A DNA stretch of 64,000 nt, from contig NC_060235.2 in the NCBI RefSeq assembly GCF_021155775.2, positions 9,533,193 to 9,597,192 on the forward strand, read 5' to 3'. Source of the stretch: Neodiprion pinetum (lineage: Eukaryota; Arthropoda; Insecta; Hymenoptera; Diprionidae). The translations under genes and the position numbers were made by a program. This document shows positions 24,101-29,504 of the stretch, in pieces. How positions within the stretch are numbered: position 1 is the first letter of the stretch; every line of letters starts with the position of its first letter. A model generated the notes under the pieces. The model searched no databases. It was given only the letters and a program-made list of their open reading frames with translations, and was not told the DNA's origin.

Positions 24101-27100
24101 TTTGACTGCCTCTTCCCACAGGCCGCCAAAATGAGGGGCTTCTAGGAGGATGACTTTCCACGTGATTCCATCGTTCACTAGAGTTACCGCAACCTGATCC
24201 CATTTCACCTCTGCTTGCCGAAGCATTGCTCGCAGCTCGTTGTTCACGCTATGGACGGTGATCACATTGTTGCTTCAGATTTTCCGGGGTACACCTCAAC
24301 GTCTGACAAATCGTCTTACTGTCGTTAGAAAAGTGGTCGTCATGAGATCGCCAACCACCTCCATGTGCAACAGCCTTGGTGCATAGACAGACGAAGATCG
24401 CCAGGTATTCTTTGATGGCTCGGTGTTCCTTCCCCTTGGCGGTCTTTACGTTAAATGGACCTGTTTAGTTGAGACCTGTCCCAGAAAGTGGTTGGGTTTA
24501 TTACTCTCTTGGCAGGAAGATTTCCCATCATCTGGTGAGATGTTCGGGTTTCGACTTCAATACACCGGAATATGCAGGTTCTGACATGGTGCTTTGCTTG
24601 GGACTTTCCCCCAGTGATCCACGTCTTGCGGAGCGCACAGACGTATGTTAGTGACGCACCCCCATGCAGGATGGTTCGATGAACTCAGTTGATGATCAGG
24701 TGTAACAGGTAACAGTGTCCGAGCAGGATGATTGGATGTTTCTCAGCGTAAGGAAGACGTGTGTTCTGTAGCCGCCCTTCAACTCTGAGGATCCCAGACG
24801 CATATTATAAAGGCACTTAAGCTGGCAAATTTGTTGTTGCCCGGAAGTTGCCAGCTCTTTGAAATTAGAATGCTCTCGATTCAAGTGTTGCCCTTGCGCC
24901 ATCCTGACACACGGTAGGTATGCTGTTTAGAGTTCAGCAGGGGGTGTCAGTTATTGGCAGAGTCCACGATTATGCCTAATAGGACCTGTGGTATAGTCGA
25001 AGGCATCGTGCTATCGCTCGCTGAAAGAGCGTGAGTGAGGAGGATTGCCCTATTATGACCTCAATGTTGATCCGATGGTAAGATGTTTCGTCCTCCCTTA
25101 TGTTGCTGTGCGAGACCATCTGCTCCTTCATCGGGGCTGGTCGGTGATGGGGCAGCAACTCGGATCCTTGAACAACCATGAATGATCACGCCACCAAGAT
25201 GAGGCCGCTTTTAAGGTTGTGAGTTCTGTTCCACGTGAAGCAATCATCAGCGGGGTTCTCCTGAGTTGGCGCTTGATCGCGCTGTGATTTTGGCAGGGTC
25301 CCTTGAATCTCAGAGACTCTGTTCGTCACAAACACGTCCCAACGCGATGGGTCAGAATCAGTCTACGCGAGAACGATCCTCAAGTCTATCCAAGCGTGCA
25401 CCTTGACGCGGGCACAGTCGAGGTCAGTCTTCACTCTTTTCAGCATGCGGGTGAGAAGTGCTGCTGCGCACAATTCCAATTTTGGTATAGTGATGGTTTT
25501 TACTGGCGAGGCACGGGTGTTTGCAGTCAGCAAGTGGCATTGCCCTACCATGCCTGTTGACGCGAATCTCATGTAGATCATTGCAGCGTATGCGTCCTTG
25601 CTGGCGTTCGCGAATCTGTGATTCTCAAATTCGCTGAATGGAAGTGTTCAGTCATCACGGAATCTGATGACCGTGACAGCTGGCAGACCGTCTCTGAAGG
25701 CGGACCACCTGCGCATTATGGCAGGCGGCAGCGGATCATCCCAATCGAGTCTGTCCCTTCAGATATCCTGCATCAAGATCTTTGCTGTGATCGTAACTGA
25801 ACTCAGCCATCCGACTGGGTTGAACAAACGAGCAATCGTAGCGAAGACATGCCGCTTAGCAGGGTGAAGAGCTTCTCTATCGATTGAGACCTCGAATTGA
25901 AACTTGCCTGTGGCTGGATCCCACGTCACTCCTAGAGTCAGAACTGGATGACTGTCCTGGAATTAATGCCATTGACGGTGCAGCGGGTCCTGCTTCGGTA
26001 AATTTTCAAGCAACAAGTTCACGTTTATAACTTAATTACGAAGATGAAAGTCTCCTGCTTGAAGCATGCGAATTAGTTCGTCTCGCTTTTTCCTTGCTAC
26101 GCCCAGGTTGTCGGCTCCGGAAAGAATGTTATCCACGTATTCTTCCTGGTTGAGGATTCAAGCCACAACTAGGACGCACTCTCCTTTATCGACAGCCAGC
26201 TGGCGCAGCGTTGTAAGTATTAGATATGGAGCGCATGACATCCCGTAGGTCACGGTCTGGACTTGACAGTGGACAAGTTGCTCAGTCTGCGGCTCTCTCC
26301 ATATAATACGTTGCAGATCGACATCCCTCTGATCGACTAGAATTTGTCGGTAGATCATTTGAAAGTCTGCGGAGAAGACGATTTGGTAGAATCGCCACCT
26401 CATAATAAACGTTAAGAGATCATTTAGCTGAGCTGGCTCGCTATGAAGCACCTCGTTGAGTGAAGCCCCAGCGGGTGACTTTCGCGAAGAGTTGAAGTCA
26501 ACATGCAACTTGCTTCCCTTATCTGTGCTCTGCCAGATCCAATGATGGGGAATGTAGCAGATAGCCCTAGTCGATATCGGGGAACGCTCGTCAAGGCTCG
26601 GGATCCTTTACATGTGGCCCATTCGTTCGTACTCTTCCATAAAGTGCTCGTACTCTCGTCTCAGATTGTCGACCCGTAGCATGCAACCTTCGATGTGTCA
26701 CATCGATTGCTCAGCAGTTCGCACTGTTCTCTCAGGAGCCTTAGACTTTCTAGTGTCTGGATGAGGCATCGCACCACGTATCTTTCCGAGCTATCCCGCC
26801 AGTGACTTTTAGTGTATAACTGCTCACAGTCTCGTTGGTTAGACAAGACAACTGTGGGGTGACCCAGAATTATGGTGTTGCACGGCTGACGACTTGCCGC
26901 AGCAGAAGTGCTGCTGCAGTATATTTCTCCGACTTGAAGGTTTGCTTGTCGAATGAGCCTGACGACGAACCATCCTAAGGCCGGTTTCTGAGCGACGGGG
27001 TTGCCTAGTGGCCACTTCCGAACGCCGTCAAGGCTTAGATCCTCGTAGATGCCTACCTCCAGTAGAAGATCAATCCTCCTTGGTGGCCCGAATTGTGGAT

Positions 27101-29504
27101 TGGCGCTGCTCAGTCCTTGTAGGGGATCCCATTTGTTTCCTCATGAACGGGTCAGTGTCAGCAGGCTGAGCTGTCGTAGCACGTAAATAGATATGCTAAT
27201 TTCATGTGACCGGTTCTCAATGGTGACCAGACTTAGGATCGTTTGTTTCCTGGCGGTTCCAGTTGAATGTCATACGAAGCTGCTAACCATTACGTTGGCC
27301 ATGGTTGTAGTCACCCCAGCTTCTGGACCGATCTGAGAGTCATGAAACTCGCCTCAAATGCAGCGTCCAATAAGGCTCGAGTAGTGAATCGCGGTCTGCT
27401 AAACGCCATTGATGTCATCACCGAGGAAGCAGTGTTGTCATTTAGATGAATGAGGAGCATCAGACTTCGATGTTATCGCGTTGTGTCTGACTCGGAGTGT
27501 CTCCGCCCCTCATCTCTTTTCAGTCCGTTGGTAGAGCGATTCTTTCCTTCCTTCACTTTGTGAACGAAAGTGTGATGGTGGAGAGAGCACTTTCAGTGAC
27601 TGTGTTCGGAAATGCACTGGCTTCTAAAATGCCCTGTTCTGAAGTAGTTGAAGTATAGACCTAGCCTCTTGGCACGCGCTCGTCTCTCCTTTAGATGCAG
27701 CTTCGTCATTTGAAGCAAAAGAAATAGGCAACGTAATGCCTGCCCTAGCAGGCTGGACATCATGAGTCGTGGACCGGGGTGGTCAACTCCTTAGTTCTCC
27801 TCCGTGGCTACGTTGATGAGTCTCGAGGATGTGAGCGCTTGGACGATATTCCTGCTGATCTTGGCGGGGGTTCGATTGCCTGAAGGGCTCTCACGTGTCC
27901 TTCTATGAAGGCGGTGAGCTGGGCATAGAATGGTACGGCGTCATCATCGCCCAAGCTATTTTTCCAATCCCACAGTATCATAAGATCCATAGCCTTGGTC
28001 GTGAAGAAGAGAAGCCAATCGTCCCAACAATCTGCTGATCGACCCAGCGTCAATAGAACTTCCTTACGTTTCACTACTCGATCCCACAAGGCTTGCAGCT
28101 CAGTTGAATTTTCGTTCCTTATGGGTGGTATTGACGTGATTGAGTTCTTATCATAGACTTAAGTACACACACACGCACTACTAACGAACTGGCAGCGTGA
28201 TAATGTATCCGTCTGCCTTCGGAGTTCAACCGGAACTAACTCCTACGTTCGAGCTTCAGCCATTAGCCACAGCAGATGGGGATTAGCAGACTTTGTTTTG
28301 GTGTCGAACTGTCGATTTACTGTTCGCGTTCTCGTCTCAACTTAAGGCTGCGGTAGCAACAAAATATAATAAAACGAATTGAATCAGTGTCCGCAAAATT
28401 TGATTAGCACTGTGACTAGTCAGTTACATTATGTATATTGTATCGTAACAGTAATTTTGTTTAAATAAATAAATTTGTGCTTAACTTCGTGTTGCTGACT
28501 TTGCTTGTTCGAAGCCTTATGTGCTTCGTCCTCCGGAAGATGATTTACAATTAGCACGACACACACTGGGTCAGGAGACCCGATTCCGTGGACAAAAATT
28601 TAATTTTTAAACTTTGAATTTTGCAAAAGAATATTAGCTCATTGTAATGAGTGATCAGTGAAAATGGCCGAGTCGAAAATATGAAATTGATAGGACTTGG
28701 CAGCCAAATGGAATATATAATGCTCATGATAACAATAACAACTGGAAGTAGGAATTAAGCATACGTGAAATAATCAACTTATAACTTAGGGCGAAATTAT
28801 AATACAACGTAATATTTTTCCAAATGCATTCCACCGATTTGATGTTCCAAGCCGCGGGTCATGATATGCAAGCGTAGTGAGTGATGGGTAAGGTTGGAGC
28901 GCGAACCGCATGAATCTTTTTAAACCACATACTAAATGCATTTTTTATCGCAGTTCCCAATCTATTTGTAAAATTCATATAAAATGTCATGCTATGATTC
29001 GAACGACTAACTACAGCATTCTCTTAACATTCGGATAAACGTACAGTAGCGCTCAAAAGTATTTGGATAATATAAAATTCGTTATTACTTTTATTAATCG
29101 TTTTTCCTATTTTTCTTTATTTTAACTTTATTTTCGAGTAATCGATAATTAATTTTTACCAATTATGTAGAATATCGAATTTGTTTCAACAAATAATATT
29201 ATTAATTTTTGTAGTTTATTCTTGCATGTAATTAACTCAATTACTATCTTTGTCGAAATACTTTTGAGCGCTACTGTATTTGTTGAATCGTCTTTATTTT
29301 TATTTTTAAATGTTGATGAATAACTGTACTTTTCCGCTAATCTGATAGGGATGTACAAATAGAAACCTATCTGAATCATTTTCACTTGAACTTTAAGATA
29401 GCACGGTTAAAATTGCACGAGCATCAAGGATCCTCGTTTTACTTACTGTTCGGATCGTGTATCCAGCGCTTCCTATCGCCCACTTTGATGGTGCGTGTGT
29501 CTTC
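2997..29504 (-). CDS. Cow: Testican / Carrier of wingless homologue, ten exons, 5' end missing
   Basis: Ten minus-strand exons (29447-29504, 22394-22496, 20992-21126, 19240-19385, 14397-14483, 11336-11493, 9200-9419, 8943-9102, 7113-7339, 2997-3127) join in matching splice phase into 1425 nt, that is 474 codons plus TAG. Domain order is testican N-module, acidic tract, Kazal, basic linker, SPARC-type EC domain with two EF hands, thyroglobulin type-1 and acidic tail. That order defines testicans (SPOCK), which are secreted extracellular-matrix proteoglycans. The fly member Cow is known to bind Wingless and to influence its extracellular spread; that role here is inferred from homology. The first listed exon starts in phase 0 with no Met and no signal peptide, so at least one 5' exon is missing. 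Introns range from 97 bp to about 7 kb and carry most of the transposons in this half of the window. Only two Ser-Gly dipeptides are visible, so glycosaminoglycan attachment is uncertain. Confidence 0.9.
3128..5358. other. Intron of Cow, nothing else recognised
   Basis: This is the 3' part of the 4-kb intron between exons J and I. It is AT-rich with scattered homopolymers. I find no open frame with recognisable residues and no strong inverted repeat. The segment around 4980-5280 is somewhat less AT-rich but unidentified. Confidence 0.4.
5359..5976. mobile_element. Nonautonomous piggyBac-like element
   Basis: Both ends carry TTAA followed by related inverted termini. The left is TTAA-CCCGTATGTGCGCACC from 5359. 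The right, read on the other strand from 5976, is TTAA-CCGTGATGTGCGCACA. TTAA target duplication with C-rich termini is the hallmark of piggyBac transposons. A second TGCGCACCCAGG unit sits just inside the left end, like piggyBac subterminal repeats. The 618-bp body has no transposase frame, so it would be a MITE-type derivative in a Cow intron. Confidence 0.6.
5977..7112. other. Intron of Cow, no gene seen
   Basis: AT-rich intron sequence with a 14-base A run near 6361-6374. Near 6740-6760 a GACAGATAGACAGACCC string resembles the tails of dispersed insect repeats, as also seen near 58950. Nothing coding is supported. Confidence 0.4.
7113..7339 (-). CDS. Cow: Cow exon I: end of second EF hand and thyroglobulin type-1 domain
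   Basis: The exon opens with the rest of the second EF loop, D-A-Y-V-S-G-P-E, so the full loop D-T-D-R-D-A-Y-V-S-G-P-E has all canonical ligands. W-C-G-C-Y follows, and then a complete thyroglobulin type-1 domain: RPCAAVRRR, GYYRSTQC, the diagnostic CWCVD, and a final cysteine in KPDC. The acceptor is CTTTCAG and the donor GTAAGT. Thyroglobulin type-1 domains often inhibit cysteine proteases or bind growth factors. In testicans this module follows the EC domain exactly as here. Confidence 0.95.
7340..8942. other. Intron of Cow between exons I and H, nothing recognised
   Basis: A 1.6-kb intron with short open frames on both strands, including a 75-residue minus-strand frame at 7874-8101. None shows a family motif or fits the splice phase of the gene. 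I report it as noncoding. Confidence 0.4.
8943..9102 (-). CDS. Cow: Cow exon H: EF-hand calcium-binding core
   Basis: The exon encodes HFPAGCQTEVRWMFGHL and then a canonical EF-hand loop D-I-D-A-D-S-R-I-S-L-T-E, with acidic ligands at positions 1, 3, 5 and 12. It ends with KPFLDACDTDR, the start of the second loop. The cysteines match the SPARC/testican pattern, which ties the two EF hands together. The preceding intron is only 97 bp; the next one interrupts the second EF loop inside the Arg codon. Calcium binding is a confident family-based prediction. Confidence 0.95.
9200..9419 (-). CDS. Cow: Cow exon G: Ser/Pro-rich segment and first helix of the EC domain
   Basis: The exon encodes VPLAGSNYEDKHLMYN, a Ser/Pro-rich stretch, then DCPSKLAMANRLLDWFSV, which matches the first helix of the testican EC domain (human: C-T-D-K-E-L-R-N-L-A-S-R-L-K-D-W-F). 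Two AG acceptors lie 13 nt apart, giving a high end of 9419 or 9406. Only 9419 keeps the phase set by exon F, and it has a TACTAAT branch-point-like sequence and pyrimidines upstream. The donor at the low end is GTATAA. Confidence 0.9.
9420..10377. other. Intron of Cow, nothing recognised
   Basis: Intron sequence upstream of exon G on the minus strand. Only the branch-point-like TACTAAT close to the acceptor, near 9450, stands out. Confidence 0.4.
10378..10526. repeat. Small MITE-like inverted repeat
   Basis: Left arm 10378-10409 contains GATCTATAAGTAGCGGAAGT. Right arm 10495-10526 read in reverse contains GATCTAGAAATAGCGGAAGT. The 32-bp arms are about four-fifths identical and flank roughly 85 bp of unrelated sequence. 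No coding frame is present, so this is probably a nonautonomous DNA transposon. Confidence 0.65.
10527..11335. other. Intron of Cow, no gene seen
   Basis: AT-rich intron. An open frame of 131 codons at 10702-11097 on the plus strand has no recognisable motif and a composition like the surrounding intron, so I do not call it a gene. Confidence 0.4.
11336..11493 (-). CDS. Cow: Cow exon F: basic, aromatic linker between Kazal and EC domains
   Basis: A 158-nt exon between TTTTTCAG and a GTCAGT donor. It starts with two bases completing Glu and ends in phase 0. The protein runs S-E-L-R-M-H-K-K-K-M-Q-M-Q-R-Q-N and then a Tyr/His-rich segment NYDNHHYQYLKYTKHAK. I do not recognise a named domain. 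Its place between the Kazal and EC modules, the clean splice sites and exact phase continuity support it as coding. Clusters of Lys and Arg suggest heparan sulfate binding; that is inference. Confidence 0.85.
11844..12055 (-). pseudogene. Zinc-finger fragment, probably from a retroelement ORF
   Basis: A minus-strand frame without a stop runs from about 12055 to TGA at 11844-11846. It includes TFTIRRSNTNK, then M-C-K-D-C-W, and C-R-N-C-G-S-T-Y-H-P-I-C, giving the metal-ligand pattern C-x2-C-x9-C-x2-C-x4-H-x2-C of PHD/C1-like fingers. Such fingers occur at the N-terminus of some arthropod LINE ORF1 proteins. The frame does not match the splice phase of the flanking Cow exons. It is too short for a gene, and assignment to a TE is inference. 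Confidence 0.45.
12241..12586. repeat. Foldback/MITE with about 100-bp inverted arms
   Basis: The left arm (about 12245-12350) and right arm (about 12493-12584) are reverse complements. The best block, GATAGCTCGGAGGTGAAGTG at 12329-12348, pairs with CACTTCACCTCCGAGCTATC at 12498-12517. The arms extend outward through AATACTGGAAC to an ACATGT edge. The roughly 140-bp centre has no recognisable coding. Confidence 0.75.
12587..13466. other. Intron of Cow, nothing recognised
   Basis: AT-rich intron between the 12241 foldback and the hammerhead-like motif. Short open frames lack motifs. Confidence 0.4.
13467..13520 (+). ncRNA. Hammerhead-ribozyme-like remnant, possibly of a Penelope-type element
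   Basis: CTGAAGA at 13475-13481 fits the hammerhead core CUGANGA. A strong stem II hairpin follows, GGCTGGGCCCAGCC at 13487-13500, then GAAA at 13501-13504. The flank ATTGTAGC (13467-13474) can pair with GCTATCAAT (13512-13520) as stem I with one bulged base. Stem III and a GUH cleavage triplet are not convincing, so activity is doubtful. Hammerhead motifs are known in Penelope-like retroelements, which would explain one in an intron. Confidence 0.35.
13765..14158. repeat. Dispersed repeat, copy 1
   Basis: This interval aligns along its length with 50475-50904. Shared blocks include CTTGAAAAGTT, GTCTGTAGAGC-type sequence, CGAATAACTC, GCACTGTGCCATT, CAGATA/GGTAT steps and a GCCATTACAGTA-like end. 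There is no conserved reading frame. It lies in the Cow intron between exons F and E. The family is unknown to me. Confidence 0.6.
14397..14483 (-). CDS. Cow: Cow exon E: basic linker with an ambiguous acceptor
   Basis: The donor is a good GTAAAT after codon base one. The exon reads D-S-C-P-Q-V-R-S-R-R-K-G-V-R-R-M and ends near NSADYSYID, joining the next exon as DESEL. Two AG acceptors are possible, leaving the exon high end at 14483 or 14468. They differ by 15 nt and both keep the frame. Neither has a strong polypyrimidine tract. In-frame stops just above 14483 rule out a longer exon. Phase agreement with both neighbours and the basic composition support it, though it is the weakest exon of the set. 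Confidence 0.6.
14951..15215 (-). pseudogene. LINE ORF2 fragment (endonuclease-RT linker)
   Basis: The minus-strand frame reads R-Y-I-Q-E-V-K-Q-A-R-T-Q-E-Q-V-W-E-L-I-N-R-K-K and then MKEYFMELFDWNSRK. The pair VWELINR...EYFMELF is a familiar signature of the region just before reverse transcriptase in insect non-LTR elements. It is upstream-truncated by stops and the reverse transcriptase that should follow is absent, so this is a fossil fragment. It abuts the oppositely oriented LINE at 15300. Confidence 0.6.
15345..15482 (+). pseudogene. LINE ORF1 C-terminal FP-like domain
   Basis: The frame contains T-H-V-H-I-H-Q-T-L-S, L-L-S-E-V-H-G-Y-A-K-R-H-G-F and K-Y-V-W-A-R-R. That arrangement, a lysine/arginine-rich helix then YVW-x-R, matches the C-terminal domain shared by baculovirus FP proteins and ORF1 proteins of some insect LINEs. 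There is no zinc finger or start region, so it is a 5'-truncated relic. Confidence 0.55.
15650..16356 (+). pseudogene. LINE ORF2 endonuclease domain, broken
   Basis: The first part reads L-K-I-Y-H-A-N-V-Q-S-L and later DRFGKSDGGIAVYVHSNL, which match the start of LINE endonucleases (normally a N-A-Q-S-L motif and GGGVAIYV). After a stop at 15890-15892 and a shift, VRDFNADLLSH at 16090 matches the GDFN metal-binding motif with Gly changed to Arg. LNLCVVDD follows. Internal stops and shifts make it nonfunctional. Confidence 0.8.
16420..16938 (+). pseudogene. LINE ORF2 linker between endonuclease and RT
   Basis: Frames at 16420-16734 and 16756-16938 carry LLGILNKYAL, TQLTDDIRLLMRDRN and C-K-Q-R-Q-V-V-H-P-A-D-L, typical of the region linking endonuclease and reverse transcriptase in this LINE type. 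A stop and a frame change separate them. Confidence 0.65.
17010..17690 (+). pseudogene. LINE reverse transcriptase, truncated and frameshifted
   Basis: In successive frames I read LNDFRPISILCLLFKGLKK, then LLDPSQAGFRRAHGMQSALL, then a DFRMAFDTVSRAKIL block whose D-x5-D is the first catalytic motif. After a shift comes SVLGSLLFSIFLNDLP, ending at about 17480. The expected YADD is missing. A later segment, CNLEMNANAVNIWVFK at 17620-17672, resembles sequence downstream of YADD, so the element continues after a damaged gap. Confidence 0.8.
17691..18521. other. Intron of Cow, nothing recognised after the LINE
   Basis: This may include further 3' LINE sequence beyond recognition. I see no clear frame, poly-A tail or target duplication marking the LINE end. 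Confidence 0.35.
18522..18774 (-). mobile_element. pogo/Tigger-type transposon 3' remnant
   Basis: The plus-strand edge GCAGTAGAACCTTAATTATC at 18522 resembles Tigger termini (CAGTAGAACCTCGATTATCC). Reading leftward into it, a minus-strand frame from 18774 has K-A-A-E-L-L-E-Y-F and further charged helices like the end of pogo-family transposases. No DDE core or second terminus is seen. It is a short 3' fragment. Confidence 0.45.
18781..19015. repeat. Palindromic MITE with about 110-bp arms
   Basis: ACGGATTCTGAAATAG at the left pairs with CTGTTTCAGAATCCGT at the right. Further inside, GTTAGTCCACAGCGCCACCG pairs with CGGTGGCTCTGCGGGCTGAC. Because of the symmetry, opposite-strand frames give similar peptides (TDSE...NGVSPQ). 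No transposase is encoded. Confidence 0.75.
19240..19385 (-). CDS. Cow: Cow exon D: Kazal-type (follistatin) domain
   Basis: This exon encodes one complete Kazal domain. It begins CRECPV, has the signature C-G-S-D-N-R-T-Y, then PCRLEYHNC, and closes with GCKGFCPCK. Cysteine spacing and the CGSD..TY core are diagnostic. The acceptor is TTTTCAG and the donor GTAGGT, with a two-base phase on entry and one base on exit. In testicans this domain lies immediately before the calcium-binding region, as here. Kazal domains can inhibit serine proteases, but in testicans that function is not established. Confidence 0.95.
19468..19505. repeat. AT satellite-like 17-bp tandem pair
   Basis: TTATTATATTATATATA occurs twice in direct tandem and then continues as TA repeats, just upstream (in gene orientation) of the Kazal exon acceptor region. 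Confidence 0.8.
19773..20158. repeat. Foldback element in the intron before the Kazal exon
   Basis: GTGTCACTTACG near 19774 pairs with the CGACATAAGTGACAC block ending about 20158. Inside, GAAGAAACGGCATGCTTTCT at 19862 pairs with AGAAAGTATGCCGTTTCTTC at 20014. The arms are about 150 bp and imperfect, the centre about 80 bp. There is no coding frame. Confidence 0.7.
20670..20850. repeat. Cluster of duplicated GACAGCAGT-GCGCA motifs
   Basis: AATGACAGCAGTCCGCAAA and AATGACAGCAGTGCGCAAA lie about 45 bp apart. They are followed by further TGCGCA words and the near-palindrome GCGCAAAGTACTTTGCACAC. The composition is unusual for this AT-rich intron. Function unknown. Confidence 0.4.
20992..21126 (-). 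CDS. Cow: Cow exon C: acidic tract before the Kazal domain
   Basis: A 135-nt exon bounded by an acceptor ending TTGCAG and a GTGAGT donor. It encodes about 44 residues that become steadily more acidic. Near its end comes DAEDDADDEDQDESK, whose last Lys codon is completed by the Kazal exon. The phase fits both neighbours exactly. Low-complexity acidic sequence is typical of testicans, but in vertebrates the long acidic run is at the C-terminus. Here the stronger run sits upstream of the Kazal domain. It could bind calcium or basic partners; that is inference. Confidence 0.85.
22394..22496 (-). CDS. Cow: Cow exon B: cysteine-rich testican N-terminal module
   Basis: The exon lies between a TTGCAG acceptor and a GTAAGT donor, entering with two codon bases and leaving with two. 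It encodes DLCRPLNCKKKELC, then a short stretch ending in CVSRKEL. Four cysteines in this spacing followed by C-V-S-R-K match the follistatin-like N-terminal unit of vertebrate testicans, where CVSRK is nearly invariant. The exon ends at Ser-Gly, completed by the next exon. That is one of only two Ser-Gly dipeptides in the reconstructed protein. Confidence 0.9.
22497..23320. other. Intron of Cow upstream of exon B, nothing recognised
   Basis: AT-rich intron up to the BEL/Pao element. Short frames at 22682-22976 on both strands lack motifs. Confidence 0.35.
23321..23483 (-). repeat. BEL/Pao 3' LTR
   Basis: Direct repeat partner of 28156-28354, beginning CTTAAGTACA and ending TTAAGGCTATGGCGG on the plus strand. 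Divergence between the copies, with several substitutions and an indel outside the 38-nt identical core, indicates an old insertion. Confidence 0.75.
23564..23830 (-). pseudogene. BEL/Pao integrase C-terminal domain
   Basis: WWPLGRVLEVHPGPGGLVRT matches the conserved end of BEL/Pao Pol (W-P-L-G-R-V-x-E-x-H-P-G-x-D-G-x-V-R). A charged tail follows. This closes the internal region about 100 bp before the 3' LTR. Confidence 0.85.
23960..24600 (-). pseudogene. BEL/Pao integrase, broken
   Basis: The zinc-binding end gives C-I-F-R-C-I-E-V-E-T-R-T-S-H-Q-M-M-G-N-L-P near 24500. The core gives KEYLAIFVCLCTKAV, where BEL integrases have Y-L-A-x-F-V-C-L-x-T-K-A. S-N-N stands where S-D-N is expected. 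NNELRAMLRQ, then EAPHFGGLWEEAVKSAK and YLTYEELRI complete the domain. Several stops and frame changes occur. Confidence 0.8.
25270..25600 (-). pseudogene. BEL/Pao RNase H region
   Basis: ASPVKTITIPKLELCAAALL followed by TRMLKR matches the BEL RNase H signature (V-x-T-I-P-R-L-E-L-x-A-A-L-L). After a frame change it continues with WIDSDPSRWDVFVTNRVSEI, matching the conserved W...FVxNRVxxI segment. Confidence 0.8.
26050..26690 (-). pseudogene. BEL/Pao reverse transcriptase with YVDN in place of YVDD
   Basis: NLRREYEHFMEEYERMGHM leads into RT. Then come KLHVDFNSSRKSPAGASLNE, a FSADFQMIYRQILV block and TVTYGMSCAPYLI, all clear BEL/Pao motifs. The polymerase active site reads E-E-Y-V-D-N-I-L-S-G-A-D-N, so the second catalytic Asp is Asn. 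A stop codon lies just before it. Confidence 0.85.
26960..27450 (-). pseudogene. BEL/Pao aspartic protease region
   Basis: RALLDAAFEASFMTLRSVQK near 27330-27390 matches the BEL protease consensus R-A-L-L-D-x-G-S-E-A-S-F-I, with Gly changed. Further along, ANPQFGPPRRIDLLLEVGIY and LDGVRKWPLGNPVAQKPALG near 26980-27110 match the downstream region of the same domain. Stops interrupt it. Confidence 0.7.
27808..28089 (-). pseudogene. BEL/Pao Gag fragment
   Basis: The frame contains VLLTLGRSADCWDDWLLFFT, KAMDLMILWDWKNSLGDDD and QLTAFIEGHVRALQAI. The pattern W-D-D...W...F-I-E-x-R-V-R-x-L-x-A belongs to the conserved middle of BEL/Pao Gag. The N-terminal part of Gag is absent, because the LTR begins within 70 bp upstream. 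Confidence 0.7.
28156..28354 (-). repeat. BEL/Pao 5' LTR
   Basis: Direct repeat of 23321-23483. The longest identical run is 38 nt (28265-28302 versus 23392-23429). Its upstream edge on the minus strand may extend to TGTTGCTACCGCAGCC at 28361, a plausible TG start. Relative to the other copy it carries about 37 extra bases near 28170-28210. Confidence 0.75.
28362..29041. other. Intron of Cow with a possible solo-LTR-like segment
   Basis: 28387-28571 begins TGTCCGCAAAATTTG and contains AATAAATAAA near 28464 and a run ending near ACGACACACA. It could be a solo LTR or part of the neighbouring BEL element's 5' end. No matching second copy or target duplication was found. The rest is AT-rich intron. 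Confidence 0.25.
29042..29278. mobile_element. Tc1/mariner-type MITE
   Basis: The element is bounded by TA on both sides. Termini are CAGTAGCGCTCAAAAGTATT at 29044 and its inverse AATACTTTTGAGCGCTACTG ending at 29276. That is a perfect 20-bp inverted repeat, with looser similarity further inside. The AT-rich interior of about 190 bp has no transposase. TA duplication and the CAGT start are mariner-like. Confidence 0.85.
29447..29504 (-). CDS. Cow: Cow exon A: lead-in to the testican N-terminal module
   Basis: This 58-nt exon begins after a TTTCAG acceptor in phase 0 and ends one base into a codon before GTAAGT. It encodes EDTRTIKVGDRKRWIHDPN, and the last split codon becomes Ser with the next exon. 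Human testicans carry a similar stretch with a conserved Asp-Pro just before their first cysteine pair. It is the most 5' exon I can place. The exon before it must end in phase 0 and should carry or follow the signal peptide. Confidence 0.8.

Larger units (their letters stand above)
23321..28354 (-). mobile_element. Degenerate BEL/Pao LTR retrotransposon
   Basis: Reading on the minus strand from high to low coordinate I find partial Gag, an aspartic protease remnant, reverse transcriptase, RNase H, integrase and the C-terminal domain typical of BEL/Pao elements. Two direct terminal repeats enclose them. Many stops and frameshifts, a missing Gag N-terminus and a mutated catalytic motif show it is dead. 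It sits in the same orientation as Cow, within the roughly 7-kb intron between exons A and B. Confidence 0.9.
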
